Shown here piece after piece: positions 7,658 to 15,379 of a DNA stretch of 64,000 nt. How positions within the stretch are numbered: position 1 is the first letter of the stretch; each line of letters opens with the position of its first letter. The position numbers and the translations under genes were made by a program. The notes under the pieces were generated by a model. That model did no database searches and had not been told where the DNA came from. It worked only from the letters and a program-made list of their open reading frames with translations. Source of the DNA: Bacilli bacterium (GTDB lineage: Bacteria > Bacillota_I > Bacilli_A > RFN20 > CAG-826); contig JAFUHI010000007.1 in NCBI GenBank assembly GCA_017468925.1, positions 84,013 through 148,012 on the forward strand, written 5' to 3'.

Positions 7658-9772
7658 GCACATATATTCGCGCTATTGGGCGGGGCGCTCATCCTCTCCG
7701 CCTGCGCCGGCGATGGGGAGGCGCAGCCATCGGAGACTTCCGATGTCTCTTCCTCGTCATCCCTCTCCGTCAGCCTCTCCGAGGGCGAGGTCTACGTCGC
7801 CTTCTACAACGGCGACAGGCTCGTGACGACGTTGACCGGCCAGCCGGGCGATGCCATGAGGAAGCCGGCCAACCAGAGAAGGACCGGCCACTCGTTCCTG
7901 GGCTGGGCGCAGGACCCGGACGCGAAGAAGGCGGAGAAGCTCCCCGAGAAATTCCCTGAGGAGAGCAGGGTCTATTACGCCATATTCGCCGTAGAGGAAT
8001 ATCGCCTAACATTCACTGAGCATGCTGATTTGAATGGAATGTATGTTTATGGTGATGAATTGCCAGCGCTTGATTCAACTGTGTTTTCCAAATTTAACGG
8101 ATGGTATGTTGAAGGAGATTCGCCAGAAGATTGTTTCATGTATGTACCAGATCTGGGTGAAGATGGAGATGAGGTTACTTTATTCGTTTCTCAAACCACA
8201 AAAGATTTAATGATTAGATACAATGTCCCCGGTGGATATGATTCGGTGGAACCAGACACCACTGATACACTCGATTTCACACTTAAGAAAATCACAACAA
8301 ACGAAACCGGCAAATATTTCGCATGCTGGAGCCTTGCTAGAGGCGAAAACAATTATGGCGAATATGATGAAGATTTGCTCATTGAGGATAAACTTACCGA
8401 TTCCTCCGAATACGCTTCATACATCAAAGAAGAAGATAGTATTTTAGTAATCGATTTGTATCCAGTCATCGCCAATGAAACATACAAGATAACTTTGTTA
8501 GATAGAGATGGAGCCTCGCTAGGAGATTTCTCCAATCAAAGAGAAATTCAATTCGGCTCATTATTGCCCGATTTCGATGCATATCTCGATGCAAATCCAA
8601 CAACTGACTATGTTGGTTTGTCGGGATGGTCGACAAATAGATTTGGTAGCCAAAGCGCTTCCGATACCTATACTGCGGTTCCTGATTTTGGTGATAATGG
8701 AGATGAAATAACGTTGTACGCCAATCTAAAGACAGTCAGCTTTAAGATCCATTTCGCATCCGGAGAGGGAACATATGAGAATGGGGAAACCGAATACGAT
8801 TCTACTGGTCTATATGAAGGTGATGCGATTCCTAATTTCCTCCCATCCAATGGCAACAAATTCAATGGTGGTTTCTATGTTGTCCAAAGCAAGGAGAGGT
8901 ATCAACTATACACCCGCATCCCAAAACTAAATGATGCCACATTATTCGATATACCAGATGATGGTGTTTATACCTTCGAGCCAGCGACATCAACGATTTA
9001 TTTCAAAACAAAGTATGCTACTGGCATAAGTTTGGAAACCTGCCAAGAATATTTCAACTTCCCTTATTCGATCACTGATAGAAATAACTTAAAGAGATCT
9101 GCATCCTTTGCCGGTGGATTGACAGCGGGATCTCGTGGCACGGAAGGAATGGTTTTCAGCAAGGATTTGCGTAACAACCCAACAAAAATAAGAGACATGT
9201 TAGAGATAGATGGTTACACCTTGAGTGGAATAGAAATCTATAGAAGCTTAGATGGCGAGACCAACTGGACTTTCTTCAAGAAATTAGAACCAAGCAATTC
9301 ATGCATGATAACCGGCATTAAATATGACAACATGTTTGATGGAAATAACAATAGCTGGGTCTGGATAAAAATGATTTGGGAGGCGGAAAGCTATTCTCTG
9401 CCAATCTATAAAACAGAGACTGGTGCAGCGTCTGATTACACTTTAACTTGGACTCGTTCGACGTCGACGACTTCCACTGCTAGAATAACAAATAGCTCAG
9501 GGGACGCCGTAGGCTGGGAAACCGTTGTCCAAAAAGTCACTGGCACCAAGGCCTCGGAAAATCATTATGGCTTGCTTGCGAAAATATCGAATCCTTATGC
9601 TTCTCCGGCCACAACCTCGACCAAATATCTGGGTTATTGGTATCGCTATGTGTATGAATATCAAAAAAAGGACAATCTGGCTTATTTAAATCAAATAGAT
9701 CAAAACCCAGTAGTTGAAGCTAGCACTACAACAATCATCGATAGACTATATATAGGCTACGCGGTCCTGTAA
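7649..9772 (+). CDS. Large lipoprotein with InlB-type (Listeria-Bacteroides) repeats
   Basis: The 707-residue exported protein has a signal peptide ending LSAC (Cys19), so it is probably lipid-anchored on the cell surface. A Ser-rich linker leads to a row of repeats of the InlB B-repeat / Listeria-Bacteroides type (NGD...TGHSFLGW...YYAIF, then further YxxGW/FNGWY and LxPV units to about residue 470). The rest is a unique C-terminal region. Such repeats usually serve as surface stalks or adhesins. Residues ~33-111 are encoded by a strikingly GC-rich stretch shared with the 35613 paralogue, while the remainder is AT-rich like the genome. Ligand unknown. Confidence 0.88.
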   Translation: MKKAHIFALLGGALILSACAGDGEAQPSETSDVSSSSSLSVSLSEGEVYVAFYNGDRLVTTLTGQPGDAMRKPANQRRTGHSFLGWAQDPDAKKAEKLPEKFPEESRVYYAIFAVEEYRLTFTEHADLNGMYVYGDELPALDSTVFSKFNGWYVEGDSPEDCFMYVPDLGEDGDEVTLFVSQTTKDLMIRYNVPGGYDSVEPDTTDTLDFTLKKITTNETGKYFACWSLARGENNYGEYDEDLLIEDKLTDSSEYASYIKEEDSILVIDLYPVIANETYKITLLDRDGASLGDFSNQREIQFGSLLPDFDAYLDANPTTDYVGLSGWSTNRFGSQSASDTYTAVPDFGDNGDEITLYANLKTVSFKIHFASGEGTYENGETEYDSTGLYEGDAIPNFLPSNGNKFNGGFYVVQSKERYQLYTRIPKLNDATLFDIPDDGVYTFEPATSTIYFKTKYATGISLETCQEYFNFPYSITDRNNLKRSASFAGGLTAGSRGTEGMVFSKDLRNNPTKIRDMLEIDGYTLSGIEIYRSLDGETNWTFFKKLEPSNSCMITGIKYDNMFDGNNNSWVWIKMIWEAESYSLPIYKTETGAASDYTLTWTRSTSTTSTARITNSSGDAVGWETVVQKVTGTKASENHYGLLAKISNPYASPATTSTKYLGYWYRYVYEYQKKDNLAYLNQIDQNPVVEASTTTIIDRLYIGYAVL
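7746..7980 (+). repeat. GC-rich coding cassette shared with the 35613 gene (copy A)
   Basis: These 235 bp are identical to 35713-35947 except for three bases. Third codon positions are nearly all G or C, unlike the flanking AT-rich coding DNA. Confidence 0.92.
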
Positions 9773-9778
9773 TAATTT

Positions 9779-9824
9779 AAAAAGCCGTCCAATCATAAAC
9801 TGAAATGAGAAGGGCGGCTTTTGT
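9779..9824. terminator. Bidirectional terminator between convergent genes
   Basis: AAAAGCCGTCC pairs with GGGCGGCTTTT across a ~20-nt loop, with A and T tracts on both sides. It serves the lipoprotein gene on the plus strand and patB on the minus strand. Confidence 0.7.
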
Positions 9825-10987
9825 TATTCTTTGTAATTGTCTACAGCCTTCTTTAATCTATTCAATCCGTCTAGAAGAACGCTTCTTTGGCAGGCGACGT
9901 TTAGTCGGAAGAAGCCCTTTCCTTCTTCGCCAAATGTGGAACCTTTGGAAACATACAATCCTGTTGTTTCGCGCATGAATGAGCAAAAATCCTCGTCATT
10001 CTTGCTTATTTTGCTTATATCTATCCACATTAGATACGTCGCATCGATTTCCGAAACGGATAAGGAGGGGATATTTTCCTCGATATATTTTTTGACGGTC
10101 TCGATGTTTGAATAAACGTATTCTCTCATCTCATCAAGCCATTCAATTCCATCTATAAAGCAGGCTTTTGGAATTAAATAGGAGAAGACGTTCCCTTCCA
10201 TTACTTCATCCGCATTCAATGCGAATTCTAATTTATTTCTTATCTCTTTGTTGTAGGCGTAGGCTGCTGAAGTTTGTATTCCAGCGATGTTCCAGGCTTT
10301 TGTTGGTGCTAAAGCGATTATTGAGATTTCTTTATTTGTGTCATTGACGGAGGCAAAAGGGACATATTCTTTTCCTGGTCTAGTGATTGGGCCATGCACC
10401 TCATCAGAGATGACTAGGATGTTATGTTTCTTGCAAAGGTTACCGATTCTCTCCAATTCGTCCTTATTCCATATTCTTCCGCATGGATTATGCGGATTGC
10501 AGAGAATTAGCATTTTGCATTTAGGCGAAGATATTTTGTTTTCGAAATCGACCCAATCGATTGAATAATGACCATTTTCGTATTTAAGTGGGGATTTGAT
10601 GACTTTTCGCTTATTGTTTTCGATTGAATGGAAGAAGACGTGATATACAGGAGTAAACACGATTATCTCGTCTCCTTCATCGGTGAAGGCTCTGACGGAT
10701 GTTGAGATAGTGGGGATTATCCCTAAAGAGAAAAGGAGATTATCTTTTTCTATCTCCCATCCATATCTTTCCTTAAAGAAGAAGTGGTATGATTCATGCC
10801 AACTATCTGGCATAGTCGAATAACCGAATATCGGATGAGAGATTCTTTCGCTTAAAGTTTTAGTGATTGAGGGAGCGACTTCGAAATCCATATCCGCGAC
10901 AAACATCGGGAGTTCGTTTTCTTTGACATCCCATTTATAGGAGTTTGTGTTTCTTCTATCGATTATCTTATCGAATCTCTTTTCCAT
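9824..10987 (-). CDS. patB: PatB/MalY-type PLP aminotransferase (cystathionine beta-lyase)
   Basis: This is a fold-type I PLP enzyme of the MalY/PatB group, which mostly cleaves C-S bonds of cystathionine or cysteine conjugates. The 387-residue protein begins with FDKIIDRRNTNSYKWD, has the PMFVADMDF signature, CNPHNPCGR, the ISDEVH aspartate site and the PLP lysine in APTKAWNIAG. It is full length for the family. It overlaps the end of the DUF3737 gene by 20 bp, so the two form an operon with DUF3737 first. Confidence 0.9.
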   Translation of the reverse strand: MEKRFDKIIDRRNTNSYKWDVKENELPMFVADMDFEVAPSITKTLSERISHPIFGYSTMPDSWHESYHFFFKERYGWEIEKDNLLFSLGIIPTISTSVRAFTDEGDEIIVFTPVYHVFFHSIENNKRKVIKSPLKYENGHYSIDWVDFENKISSPKCKMLILCNPHNPCGRIWNKDELERIGNLCKKHNILVISDEVHGPITRPGKEYVPFASVNDTNKEISIIALAPTKAWNIAGIQTSAAYAYNKEIRNKLEFALNADEVMEGNVFSYLIPKACFIDGIEWLDEMREYVYSNIETVKKYIEENIPSLSVSEIDATYLMWIDISKISKNDEDFCSFMRETTGLYVSKGSTFGEEGKGFFRLNVACQRSVLLDGLNRLKKAVDNYKE

Positions 10988-11822
10988 TAACGATTATCCT
11001 TGTTTTGCTATGGTCGATATCGTCATCATCCAATATGATTTCCCCGACTTCTTTGACTTTGATAACCCCGGAGATGGGGTTCTTAATCGAATCGACATAG
11101 GAATTGATCTCGATATTGACGTTTTCACAATATTCAAATGCGAGATTTGTGTCCTTGCAAGTGCAATTGATCATCGTGAGATTCTTGATGTAGCAGAAGC
11201 CTTGTAGTGATTCTACATGGCAATTAATAAGGGTGATGTCTTCGGAATTCCAGCCAAAGTATTCCCCGATGATGGTGGAGTCTTTTATAACGATGTTTTT
11301 TCCATTCCAGAAAGCGTCTTTTGTGTTCAAATATGAATTGGTGATTTCTAGATTCTCGCAGCTATCAAAAGAATAATGCCCTTCTAGATGGAGATTATCC
11401 ACTTTGATGTTCTTGCATCTCATGCATAGGTAATCACCTGTGATTTTTATGTTTTTTATGGTGAGCCTGTCATTCCACCAAAGAGTCTCTTTCCCGTCAG
11501 GAAAGGAGACGTTGTCCAAAATGATGTCGTGGCATTCTCTAAAGCACTTAGGCGCCTCGCATACAATATTTGTGAAAGTTGAATTGTTCGTGTACCAGAT
11601 GCCTGCTCTTCCATTCTGTGTGATGCGGCAGTTTTCTATTTTATAATTCTCCCCATACCACAAAGGATATTTCCAATCGAAGGTGCATTGTTCCGCCTCG
11701 ATATTGATACCTTCTTTTAAATGAGATTCGCCATCTTCGAAGAGGCAATTCTCATATCTTTTGTTTCTTGATTTGAATTCGGCTCGCTCGCCTGTAAAAG
11801 TTTTATCAGCTATATTTTCCAT
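10968..11822 (-). CDS. DUF3737 family right-handed beta-helix protein
   Basis: The 284-residue protein consists of short repeating strands (IENC.I, ITNSYL, IKDSTI, LINCHV, MINCTC) spaced ~20 residues apart, the pattern of a parallel beta-helix. It starts MENIADKTFTGERAEF, as DUF3737 proteins do. There is no signal peptide, so it is likely cytosolic. Family function is unknown. Translational overlap with patB suggests a shared role, perhaps in sulfur amino acid or carbohydrate handling (inference). The upstream region is divergent from upp. Confidence 0.82.
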   Translation of the reverse strand: MENIADKTFTGERAEFKSRNKRYENCLFEDGESHLKEGINIEAEQCTFDWKYPLWYGENYKIENCRITQNGRAGIWYTNNSTFTNIVCEAPKCFRECHDIILDNVSFPDGKETLWWNDRLTIKNIKITGDYLCMRCKNIKVDNLHLEGHYSFDSCENLEITNSYLNTKDAFWNGKNIVIKDSTIIGEYFGWNSEDITLINCHVESLQGFCYIKNLTMINCTCKDTNLAFEYCENVNIEINSYVDSIKNPISGVIKVKEVGEIILDDDDIDHSKTRIIVNGKEIR

Positions 11823-11904
11823 GCCAAATCATTTTACAATATGTGTCAAGGTCGACAAAGCAAAATGCTTTGATAAACAAAAACGTAAAATTATTAAATA
11901 TTGT

Positions 11905-11932
11905 TTGATTATTTTTTCTTCACGCATATATT
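11905..11932 (+). promoter_or_regulatory. Probable promoter of the upp leader
   Basis: TTGATT (11905-11910) and TATATT (11927-11932) are spaced 16 bp apart. Transcription would start near 11939, almost at the leader ORF start. Confidence 0.5.
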
Positions 11933-11941
11933 TATTTATTG

Positions 11942-12025
11942 ATGAACAAGACAGTATTCCCATTGCAACATAACATCATCATGGACGCAATGTCCTTATT
12001 GTCTTCTTCGTTTATAGGGGCTTAA
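11942..12025 (+). CDS. Candidate 27-residue leader peptide controlling upp
   Basis: ATG at 11942 opens a 27-codon frame (MNKTVFPLQHNIIMDAMSLL...) whose stop codon TAA (12023-12025) lies inside the stem-loop of the terminator at 12017-12037. A pyrimidine-rich tract (about 11993-12013) precedes the stem. This geometry is that of the E. coli pyrBI attenuator: when UTP is low, polymerase pauses in the U-rich tract, the translating ribosome catches up and blocks the terminator. There is no clear ribosome site, and the start would be within a few nt of the transcript end. The regulatory role is inference; the frame and its overlap with the stem are directly visible. Confidence 0.45.
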   Translation: MNKTVFPLQHNIIMDAMSLLSSSFIGA

Positions 12026-12037
12026 GCCCCTTTTTTT
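12017..12037 (+). terminator. Attenuator hairpin in front of upp
   Basis: The perfect palindrome GGGGCTTAAGCCCC is followed by seven T, only 20 nt before the upp start codon. No gene on this strand ends here, so it most likely attenuates upp. Confidence 0.8.
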
Positions 12038-12056
12038 CTGCTCTGGAGGAATTATT

Positions 12057-12692
12057 ATGGAAGACAACGTTATCATCTTGAAGCATCCGCTATTGACACA
12101 CAAGATAGCAATTTTAAGGGACAAAACCACCCACCCTGGCGAATTCCGTCGCATCGTGAAAGAAGTCGCGGTTATGGAAGCCTATGCAGCGCTAAGAGAT
12201 GTCCCGACAATCGATGTGGAGATTGAAACACCTCTAGAGAAAACAGTCCAGCCGATGGTCAAAGGCAATAAATTATGCTTTGTCCCTATTTTGCGCGCAG
12301 GTATGGGGATGGTCGATGGCTTCACTGAGGTAATTCCTTCCGCTAGAGTCGGACACATTGGTTTATATAGAGACGAAATAACCCATGAGCCGCATGAATA
12401 TTACTGCAAACTCCCAGATCATCTAGAAAAGATGGAAGTGTTCCTTCTTGATCCGATGCTTGCAACAGGAGGCAGCGCGATTGATGCTGTTAAGATGCTA
12501 AAAGCCCATGGCGCGAAGAAAATCAGATTTGTTTGCATTATAGCCGCCCCAGAAGGCGTTAAGGCCTTCACTGAAAAATATCCTGATATTCCTTTATATA
12601 TCGGTGCGTTAGATAGACAATTGAACGACGCCGCCTACATCTGCCCAGGACTTGGAGACGCTGGCGATAGGATATTCGGCACAATCAAATAA
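12057..12692 (+). CDS. upp: Uracil phosphoribosyltransferase
   Basis: The enzyme converts uracil and PRPP to UMP in pyrimidine salvage. The 211-residue length is typical. Motifs are the PRPP loop LLDPMLATGGSA (near residues 127-138), LRAGMGM, and the C-terminal uracil site in YICPGLGDAGDRIFGT. The ribosome site CTGGAGG lies just after the attenuator. It is monocistronic and convergent with hslO, with stop codons 2 bp apart and no terminator between them. Confidence 0.95.
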   Translation: MEDNVIILKHPLLTHKIAILRDKTTHPGEFRRIVKEVAVMEAYAALRDVPTIDVEIETPLEKTVQPMVKGNKLCFVPILRAGMGMVDGFTEVIPSARVGHIGLYRDEITHEPHEYYCKLPDHLEKMEVFLLDPMLATGGSAIDAVKMLKAHGAKKIRFVCIIAAPEGVKAFTEKYPDIPLYIGALDRQLNDAAYICPGLGDAGDRIFGTIK

Positions 12693-12693
12693 T

Positions 12694-13584
12694 CTATTTA
12701 GATTTATAAATCTTCTCTATTTTCTTAATCGGATATTTGTATTTCTTTTTGCAGAATTCGCATTCGATTTCGATATCTTTCCCTTCGTCGATGATTTCCT
12801 TAAGCTGATCTTTTGGCAAGGAGGAAAGGACTCTAATATTTCTTTCATCCCCGCAGGTGCAATATAGATTCACCTTTTGCCTTTCGCCAAATTCAATGTC
12901 CAGCCCATCAAGAATAATTCTTAATAAGTCTTCTGGCGTCGTCTCTTTCTTTTTTAGCACGTCTGTTACATTGCTAAAGGCTGCAAGATTCTCCTCCAAA
13001 GTGATGATATAGGGCTCTTCGCAGTTAGGCATTAGTTGGACGATGAATCCTCCAGCGGCTCTAACATAGTTTTTTTTGTTTAAAAGAACTCCTAGACCCA
13101 CTGAAGAAGGGGTTTGCTCGGATATTGCGAAATAATATGTAAAATCATCGGCAATCTCGCCTGAATGAAGGTTTATGGTGGTGACATGAGGCTCTTTCAT
13201 CCCCATATCCCTGATGACTGTAAGTTTGCCTTTTCCTATAGCACCGCCTACATTTAGATGTTTGGCGGCATTAGGCTCCATTATCACATATGGATTATTG
13301 ACATACCCTCTAGCCTCTCCGCGGCTATTCGCGGTCACGACGATTTTCTCTAATGGTCCATCCCCGCTTATTTGGATTGTTAGGGTTTCATTCTCTCCTT
13401 TTAAATCCGCGCCCATCATTAAAGCCATAGAAAGGGTTCTGCCTAATGCTGCTGTAGCAATAGGGCTACTGCCATGAATCTTTCTAATTTCCTCAACTAG
13501 GTTCCTGCTGCTAATCGCACACGCCCTTACTTGGCCACCGGCTGCAACCGCTTTTATTAGATAATCGCCATCTCTTTTTAACAT
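12694..13584 (-). CDS. hslO: Redox-regulated chaperone Hsp33
   Basis: Hsp33 is a holdase that is activated when its C-terminal zinc cysteines are oxidised. The protein has an N-terminal DYLIKAV segment, the central Hsp33 fold and the zinc motif CTC...CEFC (CxC plus CxxC) near the C-terminus. I chose the ATG at 13584 (296 residues); a TTG three codons upstream is also possible. Only a weak ribosome site is present. Confidence 0.93.
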   Translation of the reverse strand: MLKRDGDYLIKAVAAGGQVRACAISSRNLVEEIRKIHGSSPIATAALGRTLSMALMMGADLKGENETLTIQISGDGPLEKIVVTANSRGEARGYVNNPYVIMEPNAAKHLNVGGAIGKGKLTVIRDMGMKEPHVTTINLHSGEIADDFTYYFAISEQTPSSVGLGVLLNKKNYVRAAGGFIVQLMPNCEEPYIITLEENLAAFSNVTDVLKKKETTPEDLLRIILDGLDIEFGERQKVNLYCTCGDERNIRVLSSLPKDQLKEIIDEGKDIEIECEFCKKKYKYPIKKIEKIYKSK

Positions 13585-13638
13585 ATTGTTCAAATCTCGC
13601 TTCTTTTATGCATTATATAACAAAGAAGGGAGAAATGA

Positions 13639-14421
13639 ATGGAGATAAAACCAATACTTTTGGCGGATTATCTGGCCTTGGAACGTTTTATTTCCTCATA
13701 TCTTATTGGTTTTCTTGGATGCAACACAACCATCCCATATTCATTTAAGAAGGCGATTGAATCAAAATCGTTCAAGAAAGAAAACAGCAAGCTTTTTATA
13801 GAAGGAGGGGAAATATCCGGCTTCCATTTGGTTTTTGTTTTCTCTTCATGCTCTTTCCAAAAAGGAGAAGATTTTCCTTTGTATTTTTTCATCAGTTTAG
13901 AAAAATATTTTCAGCCTTCTTGGAAGGAGGCGATCAGGTTTTCAAATCTTATGAGATATGATTCGAAAAGGCTTCTTAGGATATGCGTTTCTGAGGCGAG
14001 AAGTCTGAATGAAATGAAAAGCGAGGCAAGAAGATTCAAATATATCGGTATAAATCTTTCACGTTGGCCGGCAAAAGAATCCTTAAAGATGGATTCTCTT
14101 TTATATCTTATATATTTTTATAAGAACGATGATCCGTCTAAGAGATGTGCTTTCGTGTATGAAAAGAAAAGGCATCTATCATCCCCGTTTTTGGTCGACT
14201 CATTGGCCTCTATGGTGAAGTTCAAAACATGGGGCGGCATGAAGAAGTGGGTCAGGTCATTTTTATTTTCTAAAGATGACCTCTTAAAAAGATTTGGGCT
14301 GAATCTCATACTCAAAAACAAAAACGTATGCCAAAAAGACAAGATCATGAAAGAAATAATGAAGATGGAGAAATCTTATTACAGCAAAAACATCGCCAAA
14401 CTGGTCGAGAAGAAGATATAG
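13639..14421 (+). CDS. Hypothetical protein (260 aa)
   Basis: I do not recognise this protein. It is basic and soluble, rich in Lys, Ser and Phe, with no signal peptide. The C-terminal ~90 residues look helical. The ribosome site GGGAGAA precedes the ATG. It lies 26 bp upstream of the lipid-kinase gene, which also appears to have its own -10 box in the gap. Confidence 0.6.
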   Translation: MEIKPILLADYLALERFISSYLIGFLGCNTTIPYSFKKAIESKSFKKENSKLFIEGGEISGFHLVFVFSSCSFQKGEDFPLYFFISLEKYFQPSWKEAIRFSNLMRYDSKRLLRICVSEARSLNEMKSEARRFKYIGINLSRWPAKESLKMDSLLYLIYFYKNDDPSKRCAFVYEKKRHLSSPFLVDSLASMVKFKTWGGMKKWVRSFLFSKDDLLKRFGLNLILKNKNVCQKDKIMKEIMKMEKSYYSKNIAKLVEKKI

Positions 14422-14447
14422 AATCCCCAAAGTGATATATTTAAATT

Positions 14448-15290
14448 ATGAAATGCCTCATATTCTGCACTGAATTCGCTGGAAGAGGAATCGATAAAAA
14501 GATTTCCTACATCGTTTCGTCTTTATTAGAGACATACGAAAAGGTGGATGTTTATATTTCTCCTTCGATTGAAGAGGGGAGAAAGAAGATTGTAGAAGAG
14601 GCGTCTTTATATGATTCGTTAATAATCGCTGGGGGAGATGGCACTTTCTTCTATGCTGTAAACGCCCTGGCGACTCTAGAAAAAAGACCGAATATTGGGT
14701 ATATCAACACAGGTACTTTGGGTGATGTCGGGAAAAATTTCGGCGTGTCTCACTCAATCAAAAAAGCGTTGCAAATAATAAAAGGAGGCAAAACAAAGCC
14801 AGTTGATCTTATTCAATTCAATGATTCTTATTTTGCCTATATGGCCTCGGTTGGGTCTTATGGCGATATTGCATATTCAGCGAGAAAAACATTTAAGAGG
14901 CTGTTTAGGAAGATCCATTATTATTTTATGGGGATGATAAGGATGCTCAAAAGAGAAGAAGTGGTGTTCTCTATTGAAGCGAATGGGGGGAAGATAGAAG
15001 GCAAGGCTCCGTTTGTGCTGCTCGCCAACGGGAAATGCGTCGGTGGGTTTTCGCTCAATAAAAATAGCTCCATCAACGATGGCAGTTTTGAGATCATAAT
15101 TCCCAAAAAAGGAATGACAAACGGAATAGCCTCCGCTCTATTCAACAGAAAGTGCAGGAAAATAAAATGTTCTGAGGCCACAATATCCCTTCCAACAGGG
15201 CAAAATTGGTGCCTCGATGGCGAAAAATCCTTTGCAAAAGTGGCTAAAATTGTCAATTTGCAGGGATTTTTAAGCGTTTTCAGCCGCTAA
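14448..15290 (+). CDS. Diacylglycerol/lipid kinase family protein (DagK/YegS)
   Basis: The 280-residue protein has the catalytic GGDGT motif (residues 62-66) in a Rossmann-like N-terminal domain, followed by NTGTLGDVGKNF and a beta-sandwich C-terminal domain with DG and the conserved LDGE near the end. The family phosphorylates diacylglycerol or related lipids at the membrane. There is no ribosome site; an extended TGATATATT box ends 6 nt before the ATG, suggesting a leaderless transcript. Confidence 0.85.
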   Translation: MKCLIFCTEFAGRGIDKKISYIVSSLLETYEKVDVYISPSIEEGRKKIVEEASLYDSLIIAGGDGTFFYAVNALATLEKRPNIGYINTGTLGDVGKNFGVSHSIKKALQIIKGGKTKPVDLIQFNDSYFAYMASVGSYGDIAYSARKTFKRLFRKIHYYFMGMIRMLKREEVVFSIEANGGKIEGKAPFVLLANGKCVGGFSLNKNSSINDGSFEIIIPKKGMTNGIASALFNRKCRKIKCSEATISLPTGQNWCLDGEKSFAKVAKIVNLQGFLSVFSR

Positions 15291-15379
15291 AATCAAAAAT
15301 TTCCGCAAATTACGCATATTTTTGTTTTTTTATTAAAAAAAGAAGTTTAGAATATTGTCTATATTGGAGGAAATAACCT

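Noticed and set aside
7770..8012. Long reverse-strand frame across the GC-rich lipoprotein cassette
   Set aside because: GC-rich DNA has few stop codons; the matching antisense frame at 35724-36035 is unrelated in length, and no ribosome site or family supports either.
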